Assembly (NCBI RefSeq): GCF_021513175.1
Contig: NZ_CP090953.1
Coordinates: 3,716,501-3,780,500 of the forward strand
Length of the DNA: 64,000 nt
From: Sphingomonas sp. S2-65
GTDB lineage: Bacteria > Pseudomonadota > Alphaproteobacteria > Sphingomonadales > Sphingomonadaceae
Direction of reading: 5' to 3'
Shown: one piece after another, positions 55,731-64,000 of the stretch
Layout: each line of letters begins with the position of its first letter
Numbering within the stretch: the stretch's first letter is position 1
The notes under the pieces: model-generated
Database searches by the model: none
Told to the model about the DNA's origin: nothing
What the model saw: only the letters and a program-made list of their open reading frames with translations
Translations under genes and position numbers: made by a program

Positions 55731-57182
55731 ATGTCTCGAGGCCCGCGGAAATCGTCAGACGTGGAAGAACTTGGCCGTTCGTCCAAGACGCAAGTCATTG
55801 ACTTTGCTGATCGGTCGCGGCGCGGCTCTCCTCAGGCTTGCGACATCGGCACGGGTGATGAGCGTCCCGCGCCTTCTCTGACGAACCCGTCGAACACTTG
55901 TGCCGGAACGGGACGCAGCGTTACGGACGGTACGAAGCAGGAGAGCGGCTTCCGGATCCTGTGCCTTTGCGAGATCGTGAATTTCGTCGGGCTACGTCGC
56001 AACCTGGGCCGCCAGCGTGCCGAGCAGCGCATCGGTGACCTTGTCGCGGCCATCGCAGCGGCATGCCCCGACATGCAGGTGACGCCGGCGGGACGTGCAC
56101 TGGCAGAGATATCGTTCGACCGCGAAAGCGCGGAGCTCGCGGTCGAGGATATCGGTGAATTGCGGGACCGTCTCGCCCACACCGCCGAGTTCGCCGCCGG
56201 CCCCCATCCGCTTCAGCTTCGGTTCGGCCTGGCCGCAGCTCCCGAAGCGCAGTCTGACGAGCTTCGCCTGATCGAAGCGGCGGAAGCCGCGCTTGATGAA
56301 GCTCGCACTCAGGATCGCCTGGTCGTTCGCGACCTTTCTCTCGAGCATATCGCATTCGACCGTCTCACCATGATGCAGGAGCTTCCGCTTGCACTGGCGC
56401 GCGGGGAGATGTTCCTTCACTATCAACCCAAGGTCCATGTCCGGCGGCAAGAAGTGGCCAGTGCCGAGGCTTTGCTTCGTTGGCAGCACCCAAATCACGG
56501 ATTGATCCTCCCCGGCGACTTCATCAGCGTGGCGGAAGAAGCCGGCGAGATAGGCGCGCTGACGCTCTGGACCTTGCATCGCGTGATCGAGGATCAGAAG
56601 CGGCTCGCGGCGGCGGGGTACGACATCCGTCTTTTCCTCAACATCTCGGGCATGCTGCTGGCCGATGTCGCCTTCGTCGCAAAGGCATGCGAGATCGTGT
56701 TGGGCAGCAACGCGAAGCTCGGCTTCGAAATCACCGAGACGGCGGTTATCCGCGATCCGGAAAGTGCTATCCGTCACCTCCAGGAATTCGCCGCAATTGG
56801 CGTGGAGCTGGCGATCGACGACTATGGTGCCGGACTTTCCTCGCTAGCCTATCTAAAGCAGCTCCCGGCGCGCGAACTGAAGATCGACAAGATGTTCGTG
56901 ATGCAATTGACATCGAGCAATCGCGACCCGTTGATCGTTCGTTCCACCATCGACCTGGCGCATGCGCTCGAAATGGAAGTAACGGCCGAAGGTGTCGAGA
57001 CGCCCTCCGCGCTGGCGCTTCTAAGCGTGATGGGGTGCGACATGGTCCAGGGCTTCCTGATTTCCCGACCAATGGGCATCGATGCCTTGGAAGCATTCCT
57101 CCAGCAGGATTCCCATCTGACCCGTGGAGTGAGCGGGCAATCCCCGTTCGTGCGGCCTGAAAGCTTCTGGAAACGGGCGTGA
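55731..57182 (+). CDS. EAL-domain c-di-GMP phosphodiesterase with degenerate GGDEF-like N-domain
   Basis: 483 residues. EAL at 246-248 (ASAEALLRW) with the catalytic set: Asn in LFLNISG, Glu in FEITETAV, Asp pair in AIDDYGAG, Lys in ELKIDK, Glu in TAEGVE and Gln in MVQGF. These look intact, so phosphodiesterase activity is likely. The N-terminal ~240 residues contain an incomplete GGDEF-like stretch (PAGRALAEI in place of GGDEF). GGAGAA before the ATG. The downstream kinase overlaps by four bases (GTGA), so they are coupled. Confidence 0.88.
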   Translation: MSRGPRKSSDVEELGRSSKTQVIDFADRSRRGSPQACDIGTGDERPAPSLTNPSNTCAGTGRSVTDGTKQESGFRILCLCEIVNFVGLRRNLGRQRAEQRIGDLVAAIAAACPDMQVTPAGRALAEISFDRESAELAVEDIGELRDRLAHTAEFAAGPHPLQLRFGLAAAPEAQSDELRLIEAAEAALDEARTQDRLVVRDLSLEHIAFDRLTMMQELPLALARGEMFLHYQPKVHVRRQEVASAEALLRWQHPNHGLILPGDFISVAEEAGEIGALTLWTLHRVIEDQKRLAAAGYDIRLFLNISGMLLADVAFVAKACEIVLGSNAKLGFEITETAVIRDPESAIRHLQEFAAIGVELAIDDYGAGLSSLAYLKQLPARELKIDKMFVMQLTSSNRDPLIVRSTIDLAHALEMEVTAEGVETPSALALLSVMGCDMVQGFLISRPMGIDALEAFLQQDSHLTRGVSGQSPFVRPESFWKRA

Positions 57183-59635
57183 CCCGCTGGGCCTTCAGGC
57201 TCCTCCTTATTGGCGTTTTCCTCTCGGCTCATCCGCTAGAGGCCGCTCCGGATGCTTCCAAGAAAGCCTCCATCCAGGCGACCATCACAGCCGCCAAGAT
57301 GAGCATGGTTGCCGATCCAGACCAGGCATTGGCACGCGCCAAGGATTTGGAGCTGCTGGCGCGACAATTGGGCGATCGCCGTGAGCGGACCGTCGCTCTG
57401 GCCACGGCCCGGTGGCTGGCAGGGGAAGCCCAGCTCAGGCTGAACGCGGTGGATCGGGCCGGCCCTTTGCTGTCGGACGGTCTTCGGCTGTTGGAGGCTT
57501 CCAACGGCACGTCGAAGCTTCGTGGCGATTTGCTGATGAGCCAGGGCGCCTATTTTGCGGCTGCCGGTAGGGCGGCCCAGGCGCTCGCCAATTACCACGC
57601 CGCATACCGCATCTTTTCTGAGGCGGGCGAGCCGAGGAGCGCGGCCGTGGCATTGCAGAACATCGCAATCCTCTATTCAGTCACCAGCGACTTGGCGCGC
57701 GCCGAGCGATACTATGTCCAGGCGGCGAACACCTATCAGGGTGATCCGCTTCTCTCCCTCTCGCTTCGTAATAACCTCGGCGGCTTATTCTTGCGCGCAA
57801 ACCGTTACGCAGAGGCGGAGGGGCAGTTCTTGCGGGCTCTCGCGTCTGCTCGCCAAATGCGGGACCCTGCCCTCGAATCCCGGATCCTCAGCAACTTGGC
57901 GCGTGCGCAGATAGATTTGCGAAAGTTCGACGCTGCGGAAAGGACGCTCGCGCGCGGCTTTTCGCTTCTGACGTCAGACGGCACATCAATGGCCCGGCGT
58001 CAGCTTCTGGCGAGCGCCGCGAGGCTTGCTGCCGATCGTGGCGACACCTCGGGCGCAGTCCGACTGATCAGCGAGGCGTTTGCCGGTCTTGACCTCTCGT
58101 CCACGACGGCGGACCTGTCGGTAGCGCACATATACGCGTACAAAATATTTAGCCGAGTTGGCCAATCCAGACTGGCGCTTGCGCATCTCGAGTCTCTGAA
58201 GCGGCTAGACGACGAAGCCGCCAAGGTCGCCACGACCACCAGTGCCGCGCTGATGGCCGCGAAGTTCGACTATCAGGGCCAGCAGCTGACCATCGAGCGG
58301 CTGACGACCGAGCAATTGCGCAAGACCGCGGAGTTCCAGCGGACCCTGTTCCTCAGCCTGGGCGGCGCCACCCTCGCGGTGATCGCCATGCTCAGCTGGG
58401 GGATCATCACGATTCGCCGCAGCCGCAACCGCGTCCGCAGCGCGAACGTGGTCCTCCACCACACCAACGCCGCGCTGGAAAAGGCGCTGGCGGCCAAGAC
58501 CGAGTTCCTCGCCACCACCAGCCACGAGATCCGTACGCCGCTAAACGGTATCCTCGGCATGACGCAGGTGATCTTGTCCGACGCGAAGCTGTCGCCCGAC
58601 ATCCGGGATCGCCTCGGCGTCGTGCACGGCGCCGGCATGACCATGCGTGCCCTGGTCGACGACATCCTGGATGTCGCCAAGATGGAAACCGGCAACCTCA
58701 CCATCGACCCCGCGCCGATGGACCTACGGGAGACGTTGCGCGAAGTGGCGTGCATGTGGGAGGCGCCGGCCCTCGCCAAGGGGCTTTCGTTCCATCTCGA
58801 GATCAGCCACGCCCCCGCCTGGATCGTGTGCGACGCCGGGCGGCTGCGCCAGATCGTCTTCAACCTCCTGTCCAACGCCGTGAAGTTCACCGCAAAGGGC
58901 GGCATCACCGTGCGCGCCGTGGCGGAGGGGGAGGACGGAGACCGGCACCTCAAGCTGGTGGTGGCCGACACCGGCATCGGCATCCCCCACGCGAAGCTGG
59001 AGGACATATTCGAGTCGTTCCGCCAGGTCGATGCGAGCACCACGCGCCGCTACGGCGGGACCGGGCTCGGGCTGACCATCAGCCGCAACCTCGCCGAGGC
59101 GATGGGCGGCGGCATCCGCGTGAAGAGCAGGGAAGGGTACGGGACCGAGTTCATCGTCGAGCTTCCGCTGGTTCCCGCAAGCGCGCCCGAACAGGCCAGC
59201 CCCCAGGCCGCCACCGGCCAGTGCATCCTCATCGTCGACCGCAACCCGATCGCGCGCAGCATGATCCGGACCTTGCTCGAGCCGCACGGCGCCACCTTGC
59301 AGTTCGCCGCCACCGCGGACGAGGCCGCCGCATTACTTCAGAACGTGCCGGTGGCGGCTCTCCTGGTCGAGGAGGCCACGCTGAGAGCCACGCGGGACGA
59401 TCCCCTCGGCGCGGTCGCGGCGCTGGCTGGCGCTGCCAAGGGTGCGAGAGTGGTGGCGCTCTGGACCAAGTCGGACCCCGACATCCGCGAGGCGCTGCGG
59501 ATCAGGGGCGCCGAGCGGATCATCCAAAAGCCCGTCGCCGGAAGCGACCTCATCGCGGCGCTCCTTCCGTCCGGCAGGGTGGAATTTACCGGCGATCGGC
59601 CCAGCGCGCTTGTCTCAAGTGCAATAGCGCAATAG
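57179..59635 (+). CDS. Hybrid sensor histidine kinase with TPR input and degenerate receiver
   Basis: 818 residues. Signal peptide at the start, then TPR-like helical pairs (to ~375), a membrane segment (TLFLSLGGATLAVIAMLSWG), a H-box with H449 (TTSHEIRTPLNG) and ATPase motifs NLLSNAVKF, DTGIGIP and GTGLGLT. A C-terminal receiver-like domain begins CILIVDRNPIARSMIRTLL, but the phospho-acceptor position reads LLVEEATL, so Asp is replaced. It probably passes phosphate to the separate receiver at 59698 instead. GTG start overlaps EAL. Confidence 0.88.
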   Translation: MTRWAFRLLLIGVFLSAHPLEAAPDASKKASIQATITAAKMSMVADPDQALARAKDLELLARQLGDRRERTVALATARWLAGEAQLRLNAVDRAGPLLSDGLRLLEASNGTSKLRGDLLMSQGAYFAAAGRAAQALANYHAAYRIFSEAGEPRSAAVALQNIAILYSVTSDLARAERYYVQAANTYQGDPLLSLSLRNNLGGLFLRANRYAEAEGQFLRALASARQMRDPALESRILSNLARAQIDLRKFDAAERTLARGFSLLTSDGTSMARRQLLASAARLAADRGDTSGAVRLISEAFAGLDLSSTTADLSVAHIYAYKIFSRVGQSRLALAHLESLKRLDDEAAKVATTTSAALMAAKFDYQGQQLTIERLTTEQLRKTAEFQRTLFLSLGGATLAVIAMLSWGIITIRRSRNRVRSANVVLHHTNAALEKALAAKTEFLATTSHEIRTPLNGILGMTQVILSDAKLSPDIRDRLGVVHGAGMTMRALVDDILDVAKMETGNLTIDPAPMDLRETLREVACMWEAPALAKGLSFHLEISHAPAWIVCDAGRLRQIVFNLLSNAVKFTAKGGITVRAVAEGEDGDRHLKLVVADTGIGIPHAKLEDIFESFRQVDASTTRRYGGTGLGLTISRNLAEAMGGGIRVKSREGYGTEFIVELPLVPASAPEQASPQAATGQCILIVDRNPIARSMIRTLLEPHGATLQFAATADEAAALLQNVPVAALLVEEATLRATRDDPLGAVAALAGAAKGARVVALWTKSDPDIREALRIRGAERIIQKPVAGSDLIAALLPSGRVEFTGDRPSALVSSAIAQ

Positions 59636-59697
59636 CGCAGCTCAGATGATCGAAAAAAGGCCACGTCGTTGAACATCCTCCCGCGCTCTCTTCCCGC

Positions 59698-60084
59698 ATG
59701 AACATCCTCTTCATCGAAGACGACCCCATGAACCGCAGGGTGGTCAAGGACATGCTCGACGTGGCGGGCGCCACGATGGCCGAAGCGAGCTGGGCCGAAG
59801 AAGGCCTGGCGATGATCGACTCGGATACGTTCGATGTGGTGCTGGTCGATTTGCGGATGCCGGGCGTGGATGGCTTCGAAACGATTCAGCGGATCCGCGC
59901 GCGCGGTGATGCCAAGGCGGAACTGCCGATCATCGTGGTGACCGCGGACACCGCGGTCGATCTGCGGGAGCGGTGCCTGGCCCTGGGCGCCGACGACCTC
60001 TTGTTCAAACCCGTCGCGATGGACGCTCTGTTCGACGCGATCGGCCGGGTCCTGGCGATCCGCGGCGGCGGAATGATCGTCTAA
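59698..60084 (+). CDS. Single-domain response regulator (CheY-like)
   Basis: 128 residues, receiver only: ED(D) at residues 7-9, phospho-acceptor D51 (VLVDLRMPG), Thr in VVTADT and Lys in LFKPVA. No output domain, so it acts by protein contact. Follows the hybrid kinase, whose own receiver lacks the acceptor, so this is the likely phosphate target. 62-base gap without an obvious terminator. Confidence 0.9.
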   Translation: MNILFIEDDPMNRRVVKDMLDVAGATMAEASWAEEGLAMIDSDTFDVVLVDLRMPGVDGFETIQRIRARGDAKAELPIIVVTADTAVDLRERCLALGADDLLFKPVAMDALFDAIGRVLAIRGGGMIV

Positions 60085-60210
60085 GGCGCGCGCGCCCGGC
60101 ACTCTCTTCTTGAAACCGGAGGCGGGGCCTGTTACGTGCCCGGCCACGACGCCGCGAGCTTGGGTTCCGGCGGCCTCTTGCTATTGAACAAATCGGAGCT
60201 CTACGGCTTT

Positions 60211-60417
60211 ATGCAAATCATCGTTCGCGACAACAATGTCGACCAGGCGCTGCGGGCGCTCAAGAAGAAGCTGCAGCGTGAGGGCGTCTATCGCGAGATG
60301 AAGCTCCGCCGTCACTACGAGAAGCCGAGCGAGAAGCGCGCTCGCGAGCGTGCTGCCGCCGTGCGCCGCGCCCGCAAGCTCGAGCGCAAGCGCGTGGAGC
60401 GTGACAGCGCACGGTAA
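60211..60417 (+). CDS. rpsU: 30S ribosomal protein S21
   Basis: 68 residues, very basic, [20 protein letters not shown] and [14 protein letters not shown] as in S21. The longer frame from 60136 is not supported. Own transcription likely given the 126-base gap. Confidence 0.95.
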   Translation: MQIIVRDNNVDQALRALKKKLQREGVYREMKLRRHYEKPSEKRARERAAAVRRARKLERKRVERDSAR

Positions 60418-60504
60418 GATCCTTGCGGTTGCCCGCTGAATCCGATCGGGATTGCGGGCTGGTGTGAAGCTAAGCGGCGGAACGCCGTGTCGAGGAATTG
60501 TTCG

Positions 60505-61125
60505 ATGTCGGTGACCGCCGTTCCGCTCCAGCCCGTCAAGCGTGCTTACAAGATCTGGCTCTGGATCGGCATTCTGGCCGCCATCCTGCTGGCCGGCGGG
60601 CTCGCCTGGGTCGGAACCCGTGCCCAGGTCGCCGCCAGGGGCACCAACGAACAGTTTCTCGCATGGAACAAGGGACGCTCAGGCGTTCACACCACTGCAT
60701 CCGGTCTTCAGTACCAGGTGTTGAAGGCGGGTTCGGGCCCGACGCCGAACGAGCAGGACGGCGTGTCGCTGACCATCCACGGCAACCTGCGCGACGGCAG
60801 CGAATTCCAGCCTTCTGCGCCGATGCGCTTCCAGCTTGGTCAGCCGATGATCCCTGGCTTCACCGAGGGTGTGAAGCTGATGCGCAAGGGTTCGCACTAC
60901 CGTTTCTGGCTCCCGCCGCGCCTCGGCTATGGCGCGGAGCCGGGGGCTCAGGGTCCTGGCAGCGAATTGGCGGACAAGGTCCTGATCTTCGATGTCCAGA
61001 TGAGCGACCTGGTGCCCGCTGCGGTCATCCAGCAGATGATGATGCAGCAGATGATGCAGCAGCAGCAGCAGGGTGGTCAGGGTGGCGCACCGGGCGGTCC
61101 GCCCCCGGCGATGCCCGGCCAGTAA
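60505..61125 (+). CDS. FKBP-type peptidyl-prolyl isomerase, membrane-anchored
   Basis: 206 residues: N-terminal membrane anchor (IWLWIGILAAILLAGGLAW), then an FKBP domain (TTASGLQYQVLKAGSGPTP; GVSLTIHGNL; GFTEGVKLMRKGSHYRFWLP; FDVQMSDL). The last ~35 residues are Gln/Met then Gly/Pro-rich (QQMMMQQMMQQQQQ). Isomerises Xaa-Pro bonds of exported proteins. ATG 60505 preferred over 60487. Confidence 0.88.
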   Translation: MSVTAVPLQPVKRAYKIWLWIGILAAILLAGGLAWVGTRAQVAARGTNEQFLAWNKGRSGVHTTASGLQYQVLKAGSGPTPNEQDGVSLTIHGNLRDGSEFQPSAPMRFQLGQPMIPGFTEGVKLMRKGSHYRFWLPPRLGYGAEPGAQGPGSELADKVLIFDVQMSDLVPAAVIQQMMMQQMMQQQQQGGQGGAPGGPPPAMPGQ

Positions 61126-61136
61126 GACCAGGGTTT

Positions 61137-61161
61137 CAGGAACGCCGGGAAGGCGTTCCTG
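61137..61161. terminator. Hairpin between convergent genes
   Basis: CAGGAACGCC (61137-61146), loop GGGAA, GGCGTTCCTG (61152-61161), perfect 10-bp stem between FKBP and the convergent phosphatase; ACTTT follows on the plus side. Probably serves both. Confidence 0.6.
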
Positions 61162-61164
61162 ACT

Positions 61165-61935
61165 TTAGCTGGCGCTCAGGATCCAGCGCCGGTCTGCCTC
61201 GAACCCCATCGCCGTGAGCTTGCCCGACCGATAGGCGCCGGTGTCGAGCGCGATCCGGTTCGGCAGTTCCTCCACGTCAGCGACGATGGTGTGGCCGTGC
61301 ACCACCACCTTTTCGAAGGGGCCGGTCACGTCCAGAAATCCTTCTCGAATCCAGCGCAGGTCCTTGCTGTTCTGCCGGCTGAGCGGCTCGGTCGGCCGGA
61401 TACCGGCATGCACGAACGCATAGTCCCCCAACACGATAAGGTCTTCGAAGCCCGACAGGAAGGCGACGTGTTCGGCCGGAACGCTCTGCTGGAACGCGGC
61501 TAGCAGGTCTGGATAATCCAGCTGGTCATACTGTTCCTCGGTCATGCCATAGCTGAGGATGGTCTCGCGCCCCCCGATCTTGGTGAAGAAGCGCAAGCTC
61601 TTCTCGTCGCCCGCTGCCGCGGTGAGGAACACTTCCTCGTGATTGCCCAGTAGAAGCCGGGTGGCGCCCTCCGCGCGCTCGCGCTGGAACCGCGACAGCC
61701 GGTCGATCACCTGCGCCGATTGCGGCCCGCGATCGATCAGATCGCCCAGGAAGATGATGGTAGTGTTGGCCGGATCGCGGCGGGCATCGTCATGCTCGAT
61801 CGTCGCGATAAGCTGTTCGAGCAGATCCAGCCGGCCGTGGATATCGCCCACGGCGTAGACGCGCTCACCCTCGGGGAGCGATGCTTGCGGCGCTTTGCTG
61901 GCGCGCGGCCGTCGGGAAAACAGGTTCTTCAGCAT
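61165..61935 (-). CDS. Metallophosphoesterase, serine/threonine phosphatase-like
   Basis: 256 residues. PPP-type motifs GDIHGR near residue 30, GDLIDRG near residue 63, GNHEE near residue 94 and HGHT near residue 217, so a two-metal phosphatase, resembling bacterial PrpA/PP2A-like or bis(5'-nucleosyl) phosphatases. Substrate not predictable. ATG 61935 chosen over 61983. Confidence 0.87.
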   Translation of the reverse strand: MLKNLFSRRPRASKAPQASLPEGERVYAVGDIHGRLDLLEQLIATIEHDDARRDPANTTIIFLGDLIDRGPQSAQVIDRLSRFQRERAEGATRLLLGNHEEVFLTAAAGDEKSLRFFTKIGGRETILSYGMTEEQYDQLDYPDLLAAFQQSVPAEHVAFLSGFEDLIVLGDYAFVHAGIRPTEPLSRQNSKDLRWIREGFLDVTGPFEKVVVHGHTIVADVEELPNRIALDTGAYRSGKLTAMGFEADRRWILSAS

Positions 61936-61996
61936 CTGGACAGGCCCGGTTCTGCTCGTTCGGCAAGCGGGCCTGCGTGACACGAGCAGGAGTACA

Positions 61997-62028
61997 CAAA
62001 AGAAAAGTGGCGGCCGTTAGGCCGCCAC
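61997..62028 (-). terminator. Terminator of the small membrane protein gene
   Basis: GTGGCGGCC (62007-62015) pairs perfectly with GGCCGCCAC (62020-62028); on the minus strand it is followed by TTTTCTTTT. 27 bases after the stop of the 62056 gene. Confidence 0.82.
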
Positions 62029-62055
62029 TCGTAACTCTCAGACGGTACCGAAAGC

Positions 62056-62277
62056 TTAGTTGCTGTCGGAATCGTCGTCGTTGTCAGCCAGGACAACCGC
62101 ACCGCCGACGATGGCGACGGTAGCGATCACGCCGATGATGGCTGCAGAAGCGATATCGCTTTCCTTGTCACCCGCGGTCGACGCGCGCGAAAGCGAAAGC
62201 TTGGCAGCCGGAGCCGCCATGACAGGTGCGGTTGCCAGGGTGGCGACGGCAGCTGCCGCGAGAAGCTTAGTGAACAT
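62056..62277 (-). CDS. Tiny signal-peptide/membrane protein with acidic tail (paralogue of 17293)
   Basis: 73 residues: signal peptide to APVMAAP, then AKLSL, a polar stretch, a hydrophobic segment and the tail DNDDDSDSN. GGGAG lies eight bases before the ATG. The same order of motifs as the protein at 17293-17526. Own terminator at 61997. Function unknown; the pair suggests a conserved sphingomonad mini-protein family. Confidence 0.75.
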   Translation of the reverse strand: MFTKLLAAAAVATLATAPVMAAPAAKLSLSRASTAGDKESDIASAAIIGVIATVAIVGGAVVLADNDDDSDSN

Positions 62278-62588
62278 AAAAATACTCCCTCTTCGAGCTC
62301 CGGTGCTCTCGTTCAGCGCGCCTATGACATAGGTCGCCCAAAACGACAACACCTCCATTTCCCGAACCCGGCGCGATTATGGTCGCCGTGGCCCGGATGC
62401 AACACTGGTCCGGTATATCCGTACTCTTGCCCGCAAAACCGACCCGTGGTGCGTGCGCGTCAGGTCCATAACGCGGCGTAGCACTAGCGCCAAGACACTT
62501 AACAACACGTCGATGCCATCGCACCGCTGGCCGTCGAGGCTCAAATTGTCATGGCGCGACGATTCGCCGGAGTGGTAGGGACCTCTGC
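62278..62588. other. 311-base stretch with the 62056 promoter region
   Basis: No protein gene. A 13-base dyad CCTATGACATAGG (62321-62333) lies 44 bases upstream of the small gene's ATG; with TTGTCG farther up (62351-62356 on the minus strand) it could be an operator over a promoter. The right half holds the leader of the M48 gene; I see nothing else. Confidence 0.4.
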
Positions 62589-63620
62589 ATGCACCCTATC
62601 GCTGCCGCAGCCGGCTCGTTCTTCGCCCTCCTTTCTCTTGAGGGAGCTGCGTCCGCAGACCAGCGGGCGCCCGAATCCGCCGCCATGTTCGAAGAGATTC
62701 GGCAGGCGGACATGGCGCTCGCGACGATCGGCTGGCGCCTGGCGTCGAACAACGTGGCGCTGTGCGACCGGCAGGAGCCTGGTCTGGGAATGCAGATCCA
62801 CACCTTGGATCAGTTCGAAAGCAGCTCCCGCAAGGGTGCCGAGTCCCACTTCGGCTTCGCCACACCGGTCGCGGTGGAGGGAGTCGTGCCGAACAGTCCG
62901 GCCGATCGGGCGGGCCTTCGCGCGGACGATTCGCTGGTCCGGGTCGGCAGCGTTGCCGTCTCCCAGGTTGCCGGAAAACCGGGCAGCACCGACCGTCTGG
63001 TTGCCGCGCAGCTTGCCCTCGCGGCGCTGCCGATCGACACTCCGATCGTCGTGGAGGCAGTGCGGGCGGGCAAGCCGGTGCGCGTCACTGTCAATCCGGT
63101 GCCGATCTGCAAATCCCGGTTCGAGCTTCGACTGGCCAGTGATTTCCGGGCTTCGGCCGATGGTTCGATGGTTCAGATCAGCTCGGCATTTCTGGACACC
63201 TATTCGCGGGAGCAGGTCGCGGCTGCCGTCGCGCATGAGCTGTCGCATAATATCCTGCACCATCGCGACCGGCTGGACGCGCGCGGCGTCAACTTCGGCA
63301 TGCTTTCGGGCTTCGGCGGCAGCGTGAAGTATTTCCGGCAGACCGAGATCCAGGCCGACTTGCTGTCGGTCTATCTGCTCGCGAACGCCGGCTATGATCC
63401 CAACGTATCCATCGCCTTCTGGAAAGCATTCGGGCCCAGCAAGGCCGGCGGCATCTTCCGGACCCGCTCACATCCGCATTGGCGCGACCGGGTGAGGACC
63501 TTGTTGGCGGAGATCGGAAAGATCGCGGCGCACCCCGAGCGGCCGATTGTACCCGGCCTGATAGCGCAGCGGGATCAGCCGCTGGACGGGGACTGGCAGT
63601 CCCTGCTGATCCGCCAGTAA
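62589..63620 (+). CDS. M48-family metalloprotease with PDZ-like region
   Basis: 343 residues. Signal-like N-terminus, a PDZ-like segment (VVPNSPADRAGLRADDSLVRVG), then the zinc site HELSH (216-220) with the third ligand likely E253 (TEIQADLLSVYLL). Resembles periplasmic M48 proteases such as YcaL/LoiP/BepA, though the PDZ precedes the protease domain here. Probably degrades or matures misfolded envelope proteins. Confidence 0.85.
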   Translation: MHPIAAAAGSFFALLSLEGAASADQRAPESAAMFEEIRQADMALATIGWRLASNNVALCDRQEPGLGMQIHTLDQFESSSRKGAESHFGFATPVAVEGVVPNSPADRAGLRADDSLVRVGSVAVSQVAGKPGSTDRLVAAQLALAALPIDTPIVVEAVRAGKPVRVTVNPVPICKSRFELRLASDFRASADGSMVQISSAFLDTYSREQVAAAVAHELSHNILHHRDRLDARGVNFGMLSGFGGSVKYFRQTEIQADLLSVYLLANAGYDPNVSIAFWKAFGPSKAGGIFRTRSHPHWRDRVRTLLAEIGKIAAHPERPIVPGLIAQRDQPLDGDWQSLLIRQ

Positions 63621-63627
63621 TCCCGGA

Positions 63628-64000
63628 TCAGCCGACAAGTCTCAGCGGTTCCGCCGGCAGCGATCGCGGCTGATCCTGCCAAATACCTCGCGTGTCATAG
63701 ACCAGTTTGTCGGCACGCTCGTCGAGCGGGATCGATCGGAACACGTCGTGGTCCACCAGCACGATCAGGATGTCGCACGCTTCCAGCGCCGAATCGACGT
63801 CGATCAGGCACGCGCCGCTGCCGGCGAACGCGTCGGGCAGCGCCGCGGCATAGGGCTCGACGATGGCGATTCGATCGCCGAAGCGATGGGCGAGTTCGCG
63901 GGCGACCTTCAGCGCCGGGCTCTCCCGGAAATCGTCGATATTGGCTTTGAACGCCAACCCCAGGCACCCGACCTTCGCACCCGGATGCGCGGCGATCATC
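63628..64000 (-). CDS. Nucleotide-sugar dehydrogenase, C-terminal part (cut by window)
   Basis: Final ~123 residues only; the gene continues past base 64000. GCLGLAFKANIDDFRESPAL is the third-domain signature of UDP-N-acetyl-mannosaminuronate (WecC) and related dehydrogenases; VDHDVFRSI and VYDTRGIW support WecC-like over UDP-glucose types. Would supply uronates for surface polysaccharide. The catalytic Cys lies outside. Confidence 0.83.
   Translation of the reverse strand, partial: MIAAHPGAKVGCLGLAFKANIDDFRESPALKVARELAHRFGDRIAIVEPYAAALPDAFAGSGACLIDVDSALEACDILIVLVDHDVFRSIPLDERADKLVYDTRGIWQDQPRSLPAEPLRLVG

Overview
The window is high-GC alphaproteobacterial chromosome, most like Sphingomonas or a close sphingomonad. 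The signs are an F1-ATPase zeta inhibitor (DUF1476), a TIGR02300/FYDLN acid protein, DUF2794 and DUF4112 proteins, the aroA-cmk-rpsA-ihfB cluster, long PstA/PstC proteins, monothiol glutaredoxin next to BolA, and encoded CCA ends on both tRNAs. No phage, transposon, CRISPR or rRNA is visible. The genus is inferred from gene content only.

Layout. 1-2.4 kb: end of a 3-oxoacid CoA-transferase B subunit, a 4-hydroxybenzoate hydroxylase (pobA) and a divergent TetR regulator, so an aromatic catabolism edge. 2.5-7.2 kb: a broken small gene, then leuC, a tiny lipoprotein, leuD, a quinone oxidoreductase, the ATPase inhibitor, bolA and grxD. 7.2-9.6 kb: a BlaI repressor and M56 protease pair with two visible operators. 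9.7-17.2 kb: MBL hydrolase, DUF4230, nadA, APC permease, nadC, DUF4112, oligopeptide-type binding lipoprotein. 17.3-24.9 kb: tiny membrane protein, tRNA-Leu and tRNA-Ala, FYDLN protein, aroA-cmk-rpsA-ihfB, LacI regulator, 55-residue membrane protein. 24.9-31.8 kb: LplT-like transporter, pgsA-moaD-moaE, then ahpC-ahpF-oxyR and a TauE exporter. 31.9-34.7 kb: cysE and small or uncharacterised proteins.

34.7-41.9 kb is a complete phosphate unit, phoR-pstSCAB-phoU-phoB, on the minus strand. Divergent from it, 42.0-44.5 kb, lies a four-gene operon: a Tat-signal-like small protein, a PqqD-like protein, an HprK-related kinase and a nucleotidyltransferase. This is the so-called HPr-rel-A system, whose biochemical function I do not know to be established. 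It is the best candidate here for an undescribed system. 44.5-55.3 kb: SDR, gph, glmU-glmS, a CitE-like lyase, the sulfate-assimilation genes cysD-cysNC-cysQ and UDP-glucose dehydrogenase.

55.4-60.1 kb is a signalling locus. A 20-residue ORF with promoter, ribosome site and terminator runs opposite an EAL phosphodiesterase, a TPR hybrid kinase with a degenerate receiver, and a single-domain response regulator. A CtrA-type box (TTAA-N7-TTAA) lies between the two directions. 60.2-64 kb: rpsU, an FKBP isomerase, a metallophosphatase, a second tiny membrane protein paralogous to the one at 17.3 kb, an M48 protease with a PDZ-like region, and the cut-off end of a nucleotide-sugar dehydrogenase.
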